Assembly (NCBI GenBank): GCA_030295235.1
Contig: AP026133.1
Coordinates: forward strand, 558,001-622,000
Direction: 5' to 3'
DNA from: Fistulifera solaris
Taxonomy: Eukaryota > Bacillariophyta > Bacillariophyceae > Naviculales > Stauroneidaceae
Length of the DNA stretch: 64,000 bases
Shown: in pieces, positions 54,400-62,989 of the stretch
Layout of the letters: each line of letters opens with the position of its first letter
Numbering within the stretch: the first letter of the stretch is position 1
Program-made: the position numbers and the translations under genes
The notes under the pieces: model-generated
The model's database searches: none
Told to the model about the DNA's origin: nothing
Seen by the model: the letters and a program-made list of their open reading frames with translations, nothing else

Positions 54400-55535
54400 T
54401 ATGATCGCAAAGGTCCCGTGCCTTCTTTTTGCCGTCTCTCATTTTCTCGAGAAAGGCGAGTCTCGTGATCATCGAACAACGAAGGGTGTGATTTTACATC
54501 ATCTCGTCGTTTCCAAAGTCTCGTCTCGTTCTATCCTTGCCCGAACGGTTCATGGAGAAATAATGAACGGTTGGTCACTTTTACAAGTGTTCTGCGAGAA
54601 AACCGGTGGCTTTTGTCGAAAGACGATTCGCCAATCGGCTACATTGGGGTTCGATCATGTTGACTGGAAAAGTCTATCGATTCATATGATTGCGGAGAAC
54701 ACGTGGTACCGCGAATTGCTTCCGTGGATTGCGGAGCACTATCCGTGGGTCGTTGAGCATGCATATTGTCAAGAGAGACCACCTCATCTGGAAATGTTAA
54801 AAACTATGTCCACGGTGAATGCGATTTGGAAACTGTAAAACGCTTTTAGGAATTATACCCTCAAGGCCTACGGGAGGAAGAACTATTCATGTCATTTGGC
54901 TATTAACCTCGATTCGTACGTTTGAAGGGAGGATTTGAACCCGAGGCGGAAACCTATATTTGGATTGCGTAACAATATTCCGAAAATAGGCCGATTCCTC
55001 ATCTGCGAACATGGTGATTTAAGTCGCCAGAAAGTAGATGATAAAGGAATTTTGCCAATTCACATGGTAGCGCGCCATTGCAACCGACTTCTGGTGCAGA
55101 AAATGATTCCTCTTATGATGAAAGCTTGTCCCGAGTGTGTTCTTGGAGAGACTGGCACATTACATCTAGAGCACCATTTATTAAAAAAATACACCCATCC
55201 ATTATCGACGATCTGGAAACCGATGAAGAAAAAAACTATGATCCCAAGTACCGCAAGATATGGCAAACGCGGCAACGCCATGTATCAGTGCAGCCCTACA
55301 TTCTCAACTCTCCTTGGGCCCTTGCGGAAGTCTTTTGCTTTTGGGCCCACTTACAGATAACCGATGTCTCACCAGCACGGTAGCAAACTATCCAGGGGCA
55401 CATAGCGAATACGTGTCGTGTTTTTGAAGGAGAAAACGTTCTTGACGAAGCACATCTGGAGGATTCTTACGACGGGAGCCACGAAAATTTGTATGAATCC
55501 GACAGCGATGAAGACTGTATAGCGCGGATATTTTG
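54400..55535 (+). pseudogene. degenerate ankyrin-like protein gene of a diatom multigene family
   Basis: Conserved pieces appear in order but in different frames and separated by stops: ELLPWIAEHYPWVVEHAYCQ, HLEMLK, FEPEAETYIWIA, HGDLSRQKVDDKGILPIHMV, YDPKYRKIWQTRQRHV and LYESDSDEDC. The layout (WxxEHYPWV, then a DxKGxLPIHxV ankyrin-like turn, then a basic RR..K helix) resembles a large diatom family of divergent ankyrin or leucine-rich proteins. At least three breaks are needed even allowing for homopolymer error, including plain stops, so this one is probably a true pseudogene. Immediate neighbours give no functional clue. Confidence 0.55.
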
Positions 55536-55691
55536 AGCCATGAACATTCGTGTTTTAGTATTTCAACGTAATTGTGATGCACATTCGTTTCTACTGAATT
55601 TAAGCTATTGTTGATATGCGTATCGATGTATGGACAATCGATTACCCTCCGCCAAGCCAGAAAATGAGTCTGCTACGTAGTTTCGGAAGTA

Positions 55692-57200
55692 TTACGGATT
55701 GGCGAGTAGATCGTTCTCGGCGCGCTTCTTGATGGTATTCAATTGCCCCAATAGTGTATTCGCTTTCACGAAGCTACTTTCCGATTTTGATGCCAATTGC
55801 CGTTGCTTATTGTTTGCAGTATGATAAATCAACGACCTAGAAAAACCTTCCGTGTCCAAAGAAATGATTCGTTGCATATTACAAGCATGCCGTACAGTCG
55901 ACAGCTGCATGCCTCCACTGTACCATTCTACATTGCGCATGTCCAGACCATCAAATCGGTAGTGAGGTGCTTCGTACGGGGGCAAGAATCCGCCCGCACA
56001 AATATCCGTATGCCATCGCCACAGCTGATCACGTGTCGCCATCCAGCCTCCTTGGTTGTTGATGTACTTGTATTCCAATGGCTTGGGTCGCTTCGCCTTG
56101 GGCCAGTAATCGTCGTTCCGATTACTCCAGTAATCCCCAATGACATCGCTGATATTCAAATTGTTCTGCGCCGGACCACGCTGTGTTAGAACCCAATGCA
56201 GCCAACTATCATCCGGCATTTTGCGGACCCCAAGTGGGAAGATATTGGTTTCCCACAGCATAAGTTGATCGGCCGTAGGCGACTCGGGAATGTGTGCGCT
56301 GGTCGTTTCTTTATGAACATGACAGCAGATTGTCGGATCGACCTGTTGCCGGCCTTCAGTGAACTGCAAATCCAAAGGGACCGGTCCGGTATCGGTTTGA
56401 GCGGGATAATTTTGTTCATCGAGTAGAACTTCGACACGAATGAATCCAGGAATAGTACGACGCAGCTGTCCTTTGGTCATGACACCGTGATAATTTTGTA
56501 TAGCATCTGTATGCGACACAATATAGGAAGGTGGATCTTCCGGAGCTTGCTCGTAAAGTCTTTCTAACTCGTCAGTGACTCGAATAAAATGATGGACATG
56601 TTCCGCTGTGATGAGCATATCATCTTCAAAATTGACAAAGACGTCGTAGTCCAGCAATTTGTCCTTGATGACAAAACGATGTTGCCGCGCCAAATGTAGA
56701 ATATCGTATCGTAATTTGGTAAACGGATTCTGTGCTGTATCGTACGCGAAAGGAGCCGCATCGTTCCACACTTCCAATCCGACCGAGTCGGGTAGTGCTC
56801 GACGAACCAAAGCTTCTCGTTCGGGCAGCAATGTGAAGTGGCAAATAAGATACAAATCTACATCATATCCAGCATCTACCATGGTCCGTATTCCTTCCGA
56901 AACGACCGGAATCAGTGTCAATTGCAGTCGATCGGATCCTTTTTCGGTATTCCGTGTTCCCGAGTTGTATTCATTCAAAGCAGTGACAATGTACAATATT
57001 TTCTTTCTCTGGGGCTGTTTGGCCGATTTACTCTGTAATTTCCTTCTTCCTGGGAAAGCAAATCGTCCTGGGACGGTAATTGTGGATTGTGATACGAAAA
57101 GAGCAACGATGAGGCCGATCATGGCGATCATGGTAGCAAGTCGCATCGGAGCTCGTCGACCTTTCATCGACTTGGAATGAACCCAGTTGCCTCCTTGCAT
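55692..57200 (-). CDS. type II membrane protein, glycosyltransferase-like
   Basis: 502 residues from ATG 57200, frame intact. One signal-anchor at about 22-40 (MIAMIGLIVALFVSQSTITV). The lumenal part begins KKILYIVTALNEYNSGTRNT and has VDLYLICHFTL, then VFVNFEDDMLITAEHV with an EDD metal-binding-like motif, SYIVSHTDAIQNYHGVMTKG and GGWMATRDQLWRWH. The alternating beta strand, then FEDDM and later GGWMATR, are reminiscent of nucleotide-sugar transferases with a D/EDD motif, but I cannot name a CAZy family. Conserved Cys near CNMQRI and ICCHVH suggest lumenal disulfides. Probable Golgi role (inference). Confidence 0.7.
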   Translation of the reverse strand: MQGGNWVHSKSMKGRRAPMRLATMIAMIGLIVALFVSQSTITVPGRFAFPGRRKLQSKSAKQPQRKKILYIVTALNEYNSGTRNTEKGSDRLQLTLIPVVSEGIRTMVDAGYDVDLYLICHFTLLPEREALVRRALPDSVGLEVWNDAAPFAYDTAQNPFTKLRYDILHLARQHRFVIKDKLLDYDVFVNFEDDMLITAEHVHHFIRVTDELERLYEQAPEDPPSYIVSHTDAIQNYHGVMTKGQLRRTIPGFIRVEVLLDEQNYPAQTDTGPVPLDLQFTEGRQQVDPTICCHVHKETTSAHIPESPTADQLMLWETNIFPLGVRKMPDDSWLHWVLTQRGPAQNNLNISDVIGDYWSNRNDDYWPKAKRPKPLEYKYINNQGGWMATRDQLWRWHTDICAGGFLPPYEAPHYRFDGLDMRNVEWYSGGMQLSTVRHACNMQRIISLDTEGFSRSLIYHTANNKQRQLASKSESSFVKANTLLGQLNTIKKRAENDLLANP

Positions 57201-57640
57201 TGTTGTCGTTAATTTTGTCTCTGTGAATCAAAGACACTGTACAAGATGAGGTAGATGGTTTCATTTGTTTTTAGTATTGTGACCTTGGTTGCTTGGCCAA
57301 AAGGCTCTTCGTCGTTTTTTATTTTCTGTTTCCGTCATGCGATGGCGCGGTCATTATTTATTTCTGCGAGAAATGACTCATGACTCATGACAGACTGATA
57401 ATGTTCAGTCGTGACAAGACAACACTTTGGGACTACAATACATGGAGCGGTATAGAAACCTTAACCCAAAATACTGCTTATGGCATGGTGAGACAACATG
57501 AATGAGAGAATTCGATGAACGCGATGTCGACACGATATCTTTTATTCGCTGCAGCACGCAATCGCGACCATGACACACATGATTTCAAACGTCAGTGTTT
57601 ACATTCATCTTTATTATGCCTTTACTATACAAGTAACTAG
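57201..57640. other. divergent intergenic region with hairpin repeat copy
   Basis: 440 bases between divergent genes. Near 57370-57440: GACTCATGACTCATGACAGA, GTTCAGTCGTGACAAGACAA and CACTTTGGGACTACAATACA, a further copy of the dispersed hairpin motif. No gene. Confidence 0.5.
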
Positions 57641-58495
57641 ATGAACATGGATATCGCTTGTATTATCTCCGCCGTACTCTTCTGGATCAGCGGCGGCTTT
57701 CGCGCCGCGCAAATGATGCAATGGAGAAGGCAACCCAATTTCAATTACATCATGTGGACGGATTTCGATGCGGAGTACCTCATACAGCAATGGGACTTTC
57801 GTATCGATCACCGTTCCTTCGAAATGGCGACAGGAATGATCAACGCAATTGCATGGTTTACCTTTGCTATTCCCATGCTCCATGTCGTTTGGTTGCAGTC
57901 GCTCAAAGGAAGACGCATAATCAGTATTCATGTCGCCATTGCGTTGATGGCGATTGGGGGCGCTGTGACGGAATTATTGGCGCGTTTGTTTTATATTGGC
58001 AGCACGTCGACGATGGAATGGATGGTCAAGGATTTTCAGCTCGAAAATTGGACCGAGAGTGCAGAAGGCGATCATTTGGGTTGGAAATCACTCGAAGTCA
58101 CGCATTTGGCCATCATGGGAGTCTTAACTTGGATTGACGCTCTCGAATATTTGTTTCTTTCCTTTATCTTTGCTTTCTTATTTGTTTCAGTCTGGCGTAA
58201 ATCGGAACGTTTGTTAGATGTCAAGTGGGCGAGGTTTGGAATGGTGCTCTCGGCACTTTCCTTGATTGATTTTGCTGCGGATCTCATGCGTTACCAGAAT
58301 TGGAGAAAGTATTCGCGCATTACTTTTGTGATCTCAGCTTTGAATCGTCTGGTTCTTTTTCCTGTTTGGCTTCTTTGGTTGGCAATTCAAATCCCCAAGG
58401 CCGAAGCGATTCTGGGAGAAGCATCGCAGCCAACGGAGGAAACGAAGAAGTTTTCTAGTAATCTGAACGACGACAGCAGCCATGTTGTTTCGTAA
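57641..58495 (+). CDS. multi-pass membrane protein of unknown function
   Basis: 284 residues, frame intact. About seven hydrophobic segments: residues 4-22, 68-90, 100-120, 155-182, 200-218 and 235-260 plus a weaker one. Charged positions inside membrane segments include EYLFLSF (Glu) and DFAADLM (Asp). There is an extracellular-type loop WTESAEGDHLGW. The C-terminal tail is polar (EETKKFSSNLNDDSSHVVS). No family recognised; the N-terminus MNMDIACIISAVLFWISGGF could be either an uncleaved signal or first helix. It overlaps no other gene and the composition is coding-like. Confidence 0.7.
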   Translation: MNMDIACIISAVLFWISGGFRAAQMMQWRRQPNFNYIMWTDFDAEYLIQQWDFRIDHRSFEMATGMINAIAWFTFAIPMLHVVWLQSLKGRRIISIHVAIALMAIGGAVTELLARLFYIGSTSTMEWMVKDFQLENWTESAEGDHLGWKSLEVTHLAIMGVLTWIDALEYLFLSFIFAFLFVSVWRKSERLLDVKWARFGMVLSALSLIDFAADLMRYQNWRKYSRITFVISALNRLVLFPVWLLWLAIQIPKAEAILGEASQPTEETKKFSSNLNDDSSHVVS

Positions 58496-59086
58496 TCTCG
58501 CGATGCCGAGTTAATCCGTAGATTCTTAAATTCATGTAAATATAGTCTTTTGCAAATTCTTCATCGTAACAATGAACATCTTTCTTCCAATCCAACAGGC
58601 CAGCACTGCGGAAAAGACGTGATTTATAGCAGTAACTAGTCGAATCATGAACTATCATATTGCAACTGGCTTTAAAGAGAAAAGTAATGAATATTGGTAC
58701 TCGTGTGATACTTTAGGTCCAAGCTAAATTGCACTCTAGTTTTCGCAACGGTCTAGACCGAACGGTACTCAAAAGATACGCTCGTGGGCTCGTCGGGGAG
58801 ACGTTTTTGTCAAGCGATTAACAAGAAGCGAAAGTGCGAGACGACAATAAATTATTGAGGTAAATGTGTCATCACAAAATATCTTATCTTTTTAGCACAA
58901 CTTGATTCCTGGTATTTTAAAAGAGTCTTGGGCGTTGTGTTGTGCGTACTCATTTCTACTTTGACGTTCCTGGCTTTCTATTCTCTAACGAAATTGCTAT
59001 CATCCCCCGTCAGGTTAACCAAGACTGCTTTGATATCTGCGGCGCCATTTTCTTGCAAACGTAATCTGCGTTACTACTGATATACG
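58496..59086. other. intergenic region
   Basis: 591 bases. The part at about 58990-59085 is homologous to 60610-60717 upstream of the second short SGNH gene (CATCCCCCGTCAG shared), so it belongs to the duplicated segment. Otherwise nothing recognised. Confidence 0.5.
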
Positions 59087-59728
59087 ATGAGCTCAGCATT
59101 ATCGCTTCCGCCGTATCGAGTCTTTGCTTTTGGAGATTCGTTGACGGCAGGAACATCGGGGTACGAACTTCACCCGTACGCTCCGTACCTTGAAACTTCT
59201 ATCAATGCCAATGATAAATTGAATGGAAGGGAAGTAATTGTTCAACATCTAGGTTTACCAGGCTGGACCGCGAAAAGAATGCTGAACAATATAGACAGCG
59301 GACGGGCTGGCCTACGTGCCGCCATCCGGAACATTCAAAACCCTTCACCATCTTTGGTCATCATTCTAGTGGGAACAAACGATCTGGGCAATAAATTCAA
59401 AGAACGCGAAATTACAGAAAATATATTAAAACTTCATCAAGTATGCTATGACGAAGGTGTGCCCCGAACGATAGCTATCGGAATTCCTCCTTCCCGTTAC
59501 CAGAGCGAGGATGCTGATGCTGCCCTATTGGCAAAGTCGATCAACTCCAACATAGAGAAATTCTGTCGTGAAAATCCGGAGAGATCTACATTTCATCCCT
59601 TTCCTTTTCCTTTTGAACTGGATGGCGAAAACTGGGATGAAGATACTCTCCACTTTTCTCGCATAGGCTATCAAACCTTAGGAGAGAGTTTGGTGAATGT
59701 TGTGATGGAATTACTCAATGCTACATAA
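59087..59728 (+). CDS. short SGNH/GDSL hydrolase, tandem copy 1
   Basis: 213 residues, frame intact. All SGNH blocks are present: FAFGDSLTAGTSG (block I, Ser nucleophile), GLPGWTAKRML (block II Gly), ILVGTNDLGN (block III Asn) and DTLHFSRIGYQTLGE (block V, DxxH with Asp and His). No signal peptide with this start. The relatives are acyl-CoA thioesterase I/lysophospholipase L1 (TesA) and rhamnogalacturonan-acetyl-esterase type enzymes, so hydrolysis of a small ester is expected. Related to the copy at 60658-61359 with about three-quarters of residues the same by eye. Confidence 0.88.
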   Translation: MSSALSLPPYRVFAFGDSLTAGTSGYELHPYAPYLETSINANDKLNGREVIVQHLGLPGWTAKRMLNNIDSGRAGLRAAIRNIQNPSPSLVIILVGTNDLGNKFKEREITENILKLHQVCYDEGVPRTIAIGIPPSRYQSEDADAALLAKSINSNIEKFCRENPERSTFHPFPFPFELDGENWDEDTLHFSRIGYQTLGESLVNVVMELLNAT

Positions 59729-60155
59729 CCACATTCGGAAAGGTGCTCGGCAATCTACAATCATCGAGTGTGTCTATCGAGCGACTCATATTGAAAGTAT
59801 TCTTGCTTGGAACGTAATGCGGATGGTTGCGGAACCTAGTAATGGAAAGAGACAGTACCATTTTGATCGATATCCCATCTGCGGGAATTGCGTAGTCGCA
59901 GCGATCCTTAAATTTAAGTTCCCACTCACACGAGAATTCTTTTCTGGTAGAGTAGCTCTAAACATTCATGATGATGCAGCAGCGGGACGGCCTTTTTCGA
60001 ATGTGGAATTCGAGTGGCGTCCGTGTGAAGCTGCAAGTAACCCAAGATGTGATTCTAAATTTCAAAAAGGCTACTTTCGGCTCTTGGAACCTATAGATCT
60101 TGGTCATACTTTTGTGAAACTTTGTCGAACAACGAATCTTTGTTCAATTCAATAG
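59718..60155 (+). CDS. unassigned reading frame downstream of SGNH copy 1
   Basis: 145 residues from ATG 59718, overlapping the SGNH stop by 11 bases. The second half is coding-like and Cys-containing: RYPICGNCVVAAILKFKFPL, VEFEWRPCEAASNPRCD and FVKLCRTTNLCSIQ. A decayed homologous stretch lies at 61375-61560 after SGNH copy 2, so the segment was duplicated along with the enzyme. The first about 40 residues look non-native, so the true 5' end may be an upstream exon or lost. Function unknown; it may be a fragment of a larger gene. Confidence 0.4.
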   Translation: MLHNHIRKGARQSTIIECVYRATHIESILAWNVMRMVAEPSNGKRQYHFDRYPICGNCVVAAILKFKFPLTREFFSGRVALNIHDDAAAGRPFSNVEFEWRPCEAASNPRCDSKFQKGYFRLLEPIDLGHTFVKLCRTTNLCSIQ

Positions 60156-60657
60156 GCCAGCGTCATGAAACGTGACATGCTTCTACAGTAATATCTTGCT
60201 AGATGGTAAGCAACATCATTCCGAAATTTTACGAAGTGTTCAAAGAGAGATAGAAATACGCCATTGATTTTGGCACCTTCCGTGATTCTGATTATAATTG
60301 GAGCTACCAGGTAAGCCATGCAAGGTACATGCTCCTTAGTTTTGTAAGGGACACGTCGGAACGGTACTCCAAAGATACTATCGCACAAAAATCAAAAACA
60401 TGGTAACGCACGCGAGGGGATCCTACTATTTGTTTTGCGAACATGAATCAACATGAATTATTTACCATTTTACTTGGTAGCAGCTTAAATTCCAGCTTGA
60501 ATATAATATTGTGAAGAGTCTTGGTCATCGCAATATGCGGGCAAGGTAAGTTCTGTGGCGACGTTCTTTGATAGCCATTTTCTCTGGCAGGAGACTAAAG
60601 TCGTCCCCCGTCAGATCATCGAAGACGTTCACTTTGATTTTCTGCGGCGCAGCTCTC
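60156..60657. other. intergenic region within the SGNH duplication
   Basis: About 500 bases. No independent gene; the distal part (from about 60610) is homologous to the upstream of SGNH copy 1. Confidence 0.45.
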
Positions 60658-61359
60658 ATGATATTGGCGTCGCTTCGTCAACAGATTGATAAAACAGCCC
60701 GTATAACTGTTAACGCAATGAGCTCAATGTCATCACTTCCGCCATATGGAGTCTTTGCTTTTGGAGATTCCTTGACGGCAGGAACATCGGGGTACGAACT
60801 TCACCCTTATGCACCTTATCTCGAGACTGCTATCAATTCCAGGGGCGGCATTAATGAAAGACAAGTCATTGTTCGACATCGAGGCTTACCAGGCTGGACT
60901 GCAAAAGAAATGCTGAACAATGTAGACGACGGACGGGCTGGCCTTCGTGCTGCCATTCGGAATATCAAAAATCCTTCGCTATCTTTGGTCATCATTCTAG
61001 CGGGCACAAACGATATGGGCTATGGATTCAACGAACAAGATATCACGGAAAATATATTGAAGCTTCATCAGGTATGCTACGACGAAGGTGTGCCCCGGAC
61101 GATTGCCATTGGGATTCCTCCTTCCGGCTACCAGAGCGTGCATGCCGATGCTGCCCGACTAGCAACGACTATTACCTCCAACTTGAAAAAGTTCTGTCAT
61201 GAAAACCCAGAAAGGGCTGCATTTCATCCATTTCCGTTTCCGTTTGTGAAAGATGGCGAGAACTGGGATGCTGATACTCTTCACTTTTCTAGAAAAGGCT
61301 ATCAAACTTTGGGAGAGAGTCTCGTAAATGTTGTGATAGAAGCACTCAAAGCCAGGTAA
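60658..61359 (+). CDS. short SGNH/GDSL hydrolase, tandem copy 2
   Basis: From ATG 60658, 233 residues, including a short hydrophobic start (MILASLRQQIDK); an internal ATG at 60718 would give 213 residues matching copy 1. An in-frame extension upstream of 60658 (back to a TTG at 60568) adds a hydrophobic FTLIFCGAALMILASL, which could be a signal anchor if an upstream exon supplies an ATG. Blocks: FAFGDSLTAGTSG, GLPGWTAKEML, ILAGTNDMGY and DTLHFSRKGYQTLGE, all catalytic residues present. The start is therefore uncertain; the enzyme is not. Confidence 0.85.
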   Translation: MILASLRQQIDKTARITVNAMSSMSSLPPYGVFAFGDSLTAGTSGYELHPYAPYLETAINSRGGINERQVIVRHRGLPGWTAKEMLNNVDDGRAGLRAAIRNIKNPSLSLVIILAGTNDMGYGFNEQDITENILKLHQVCYDEGVPRTIAIGIPPSGYQSVHADAARLATTITSNLKKFCHENPERAAFHPFPFPFVKDGENWDADTLHFSRKGYQTLGESLVNVVIEALKAR

Positions 61360-62077
61360 CCACACTTGTACATTTGGACTGAAAACCCTCCAGAATAGTT
61401 GAGCTTGTAAATCCAGAGGCCCCTCAGATTGAAATTATTCTTGGTTGAAACGTAAAACTGATGGCGGCGAAACCTGGTAATATAAAAATAAAACGAGGCA
61501 TAGAGCGCTTTGATCGGGAACGACGGGACTGGCTTAGTCTTAGCTCCCCCTAAATCTAAGTCGACGCAAACACGGAGATTGTTGTCTGGTCGTAGCTTTG
61601 ATCATTCATGGTTCATATGATGATGTGAGAGCACAGAGCACGTAGATGTGGATCGTGGAACTCTCTTATTTATTTGGCGTCCGCGCCAAGATACGACGTA
61701 CAAAGTACAAAGTACGCTAATTCTGTGGCCTAATCCTCAAGTACAAAGGAAAAAAAGTCCTATATAAGGCATGTCTAAGTCTTAAATACAAAGAAAGTAG
61801 GTAAAATGGAGACACCATGCACTATGCACGTCTTGGTCATAGTTTTAGGTTTTAGGTCGAATGAAGGTCATTTATTGTATTCCCTTCTGTTCTCTATTTT
61901 CATGATTAACAAATCAATGGCCTTAATGCCTTTCTAAGATAGGCAATAAGCTTTTGAAGTACAGGCGGTCTTGGATAATCTCCCAATCGACTTTCATAAT
62001 GTGACCGCACATGAATTTTTGGCCTCGCCGCAACCGAGATTCGAGCTCATAATTTTCACAAACCAAAACTTTCCACC
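61360..62077. other. intergenic region with decayed duplicate
   Basis: 718 bases. 61375-61560 keeps ATTGAAATTATTCTTGG..GAAACGTAA..GATGGC, related to 59790-59880, so it is the worn-out partner of the frame at 59718. A short repeat ACAAAGTACAAAGTAC occurs near 61700. The rest is unassigned. Confidence 0.45.
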
Positions 62078-62896
62078 ATGCTCTTTCGATCCAGTCTCGT
62101 CGCCGCCCTTTCGGCTGCTTTCCTTCAAAGCGCTGCAGCTGAAATCACGACCGATGTCGTTGGAAAAGCGGAAAGATCAAGATCTTCGACGCTGCCGGAA
62201 TCCGAGAAGACCGAAACGCCATCATGATGACAATGGACTTTCTCTACGAGTTGGACGCCAACGAGAAAATTGTTGGAAAGAAAGGCTCCCAAAAACACGG
62301 TACCCAAACTTTTGCCAACCAGCAGTTCACCTTTTCTGATGTCGAAGAGGTGACTTACTCCAACGTCACGGCAGATTACTTCTCCTTCGAGGCGAATGTG
62401 TACGAGGCCGGTTCCATCAAGGTTGAGACGTACGTTTTCCGTGAAGATGGTGTTATCACTACTAGTGCCGAAGAAACGTTTGATGTCTTTGCAGGCGACT
62501 TCAAGTTTTCCATTGAGCTCATTGATTGGAAATGGTGCGATCCCTGTGACAGCAATGAATATGGCGCCTTCGTTGATGTGGGTATCGAGTTGAAGGGAAG
62601 CAAGGCCGAGCCGTCCGAGGAAGACCTCGGTGGTGGCATCCCTGTCATCTTGTCCAGCAAGATTTTGGCCGATGATGTCGTAATTGACATGCCCGCCGGA
62701 TACCCTAAGGTTGTCTCCAAAGATGCCTACGACTTGGATGGAGATGGTGTCGAAGACGGTGATGGCGGTGGCAAGAAGCTCTTTATTTTCCGTTTCCCCC
62801 AAAGAAGGGGGTGCCGCCCTTTACGACTATGACCCGATCATTCGTACAGGTGGGGAAACCTGCGGCATCTTCTGTCGTGCCCTTCCTTGCTTGTAA
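62078..62896 (+). CDS. secreted protein of unknown function (two frame breaks)
   Basis: ATG 62078 gives MLFRSSLVAALSAAFLQSAAAE, a cleavable signal peptide. Body: KIFDAAGIREDRNAIMMTMD, FTFSDVEEVTYSNVTADYF, ELIDWKWCDPCDSNEYGAFV and FDLDGDGVEDGDGGG-like Asp motif (DLDGDGVED), with FIFRFPKEGGAALYDYDPII at the end. Breaks at A3 62172-62174 (one missing) and C5 62796-62800 (one extra); correcting both gives 272 residues ending CGIFCRALPCL. The repeating Thr/Asp-rich beta strands suggest an extracellular matrix-like protein and DLDGDG could bind calcium. I do not recognise the family. Confidence 0.6.
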
Positions 62897-62989
62897 TGTA
62901 AAAGCCCGAGGATGGATTCATAAGCGCATAACTTCAAATTACAATATTAAAAAGCAAATTACAAGCAAATACAATTTATCGATTCCACT

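Noticed and set aside
54915-54965. Possible minus-strand tRNA, from a GGTTCAAATCC-like box
   Set aside because: The T-arm stem does not pair, no acceptor stem or D-arm is visible, and the stretch lies inside the ankyrin-type pseudogene.
62125-62802. Long minus-strand frame opposite the secreted protein
   Set aside because: It is antisense to the plus-strand secreted protein, which has the signal peptide and a codon pattern like its neighbours.
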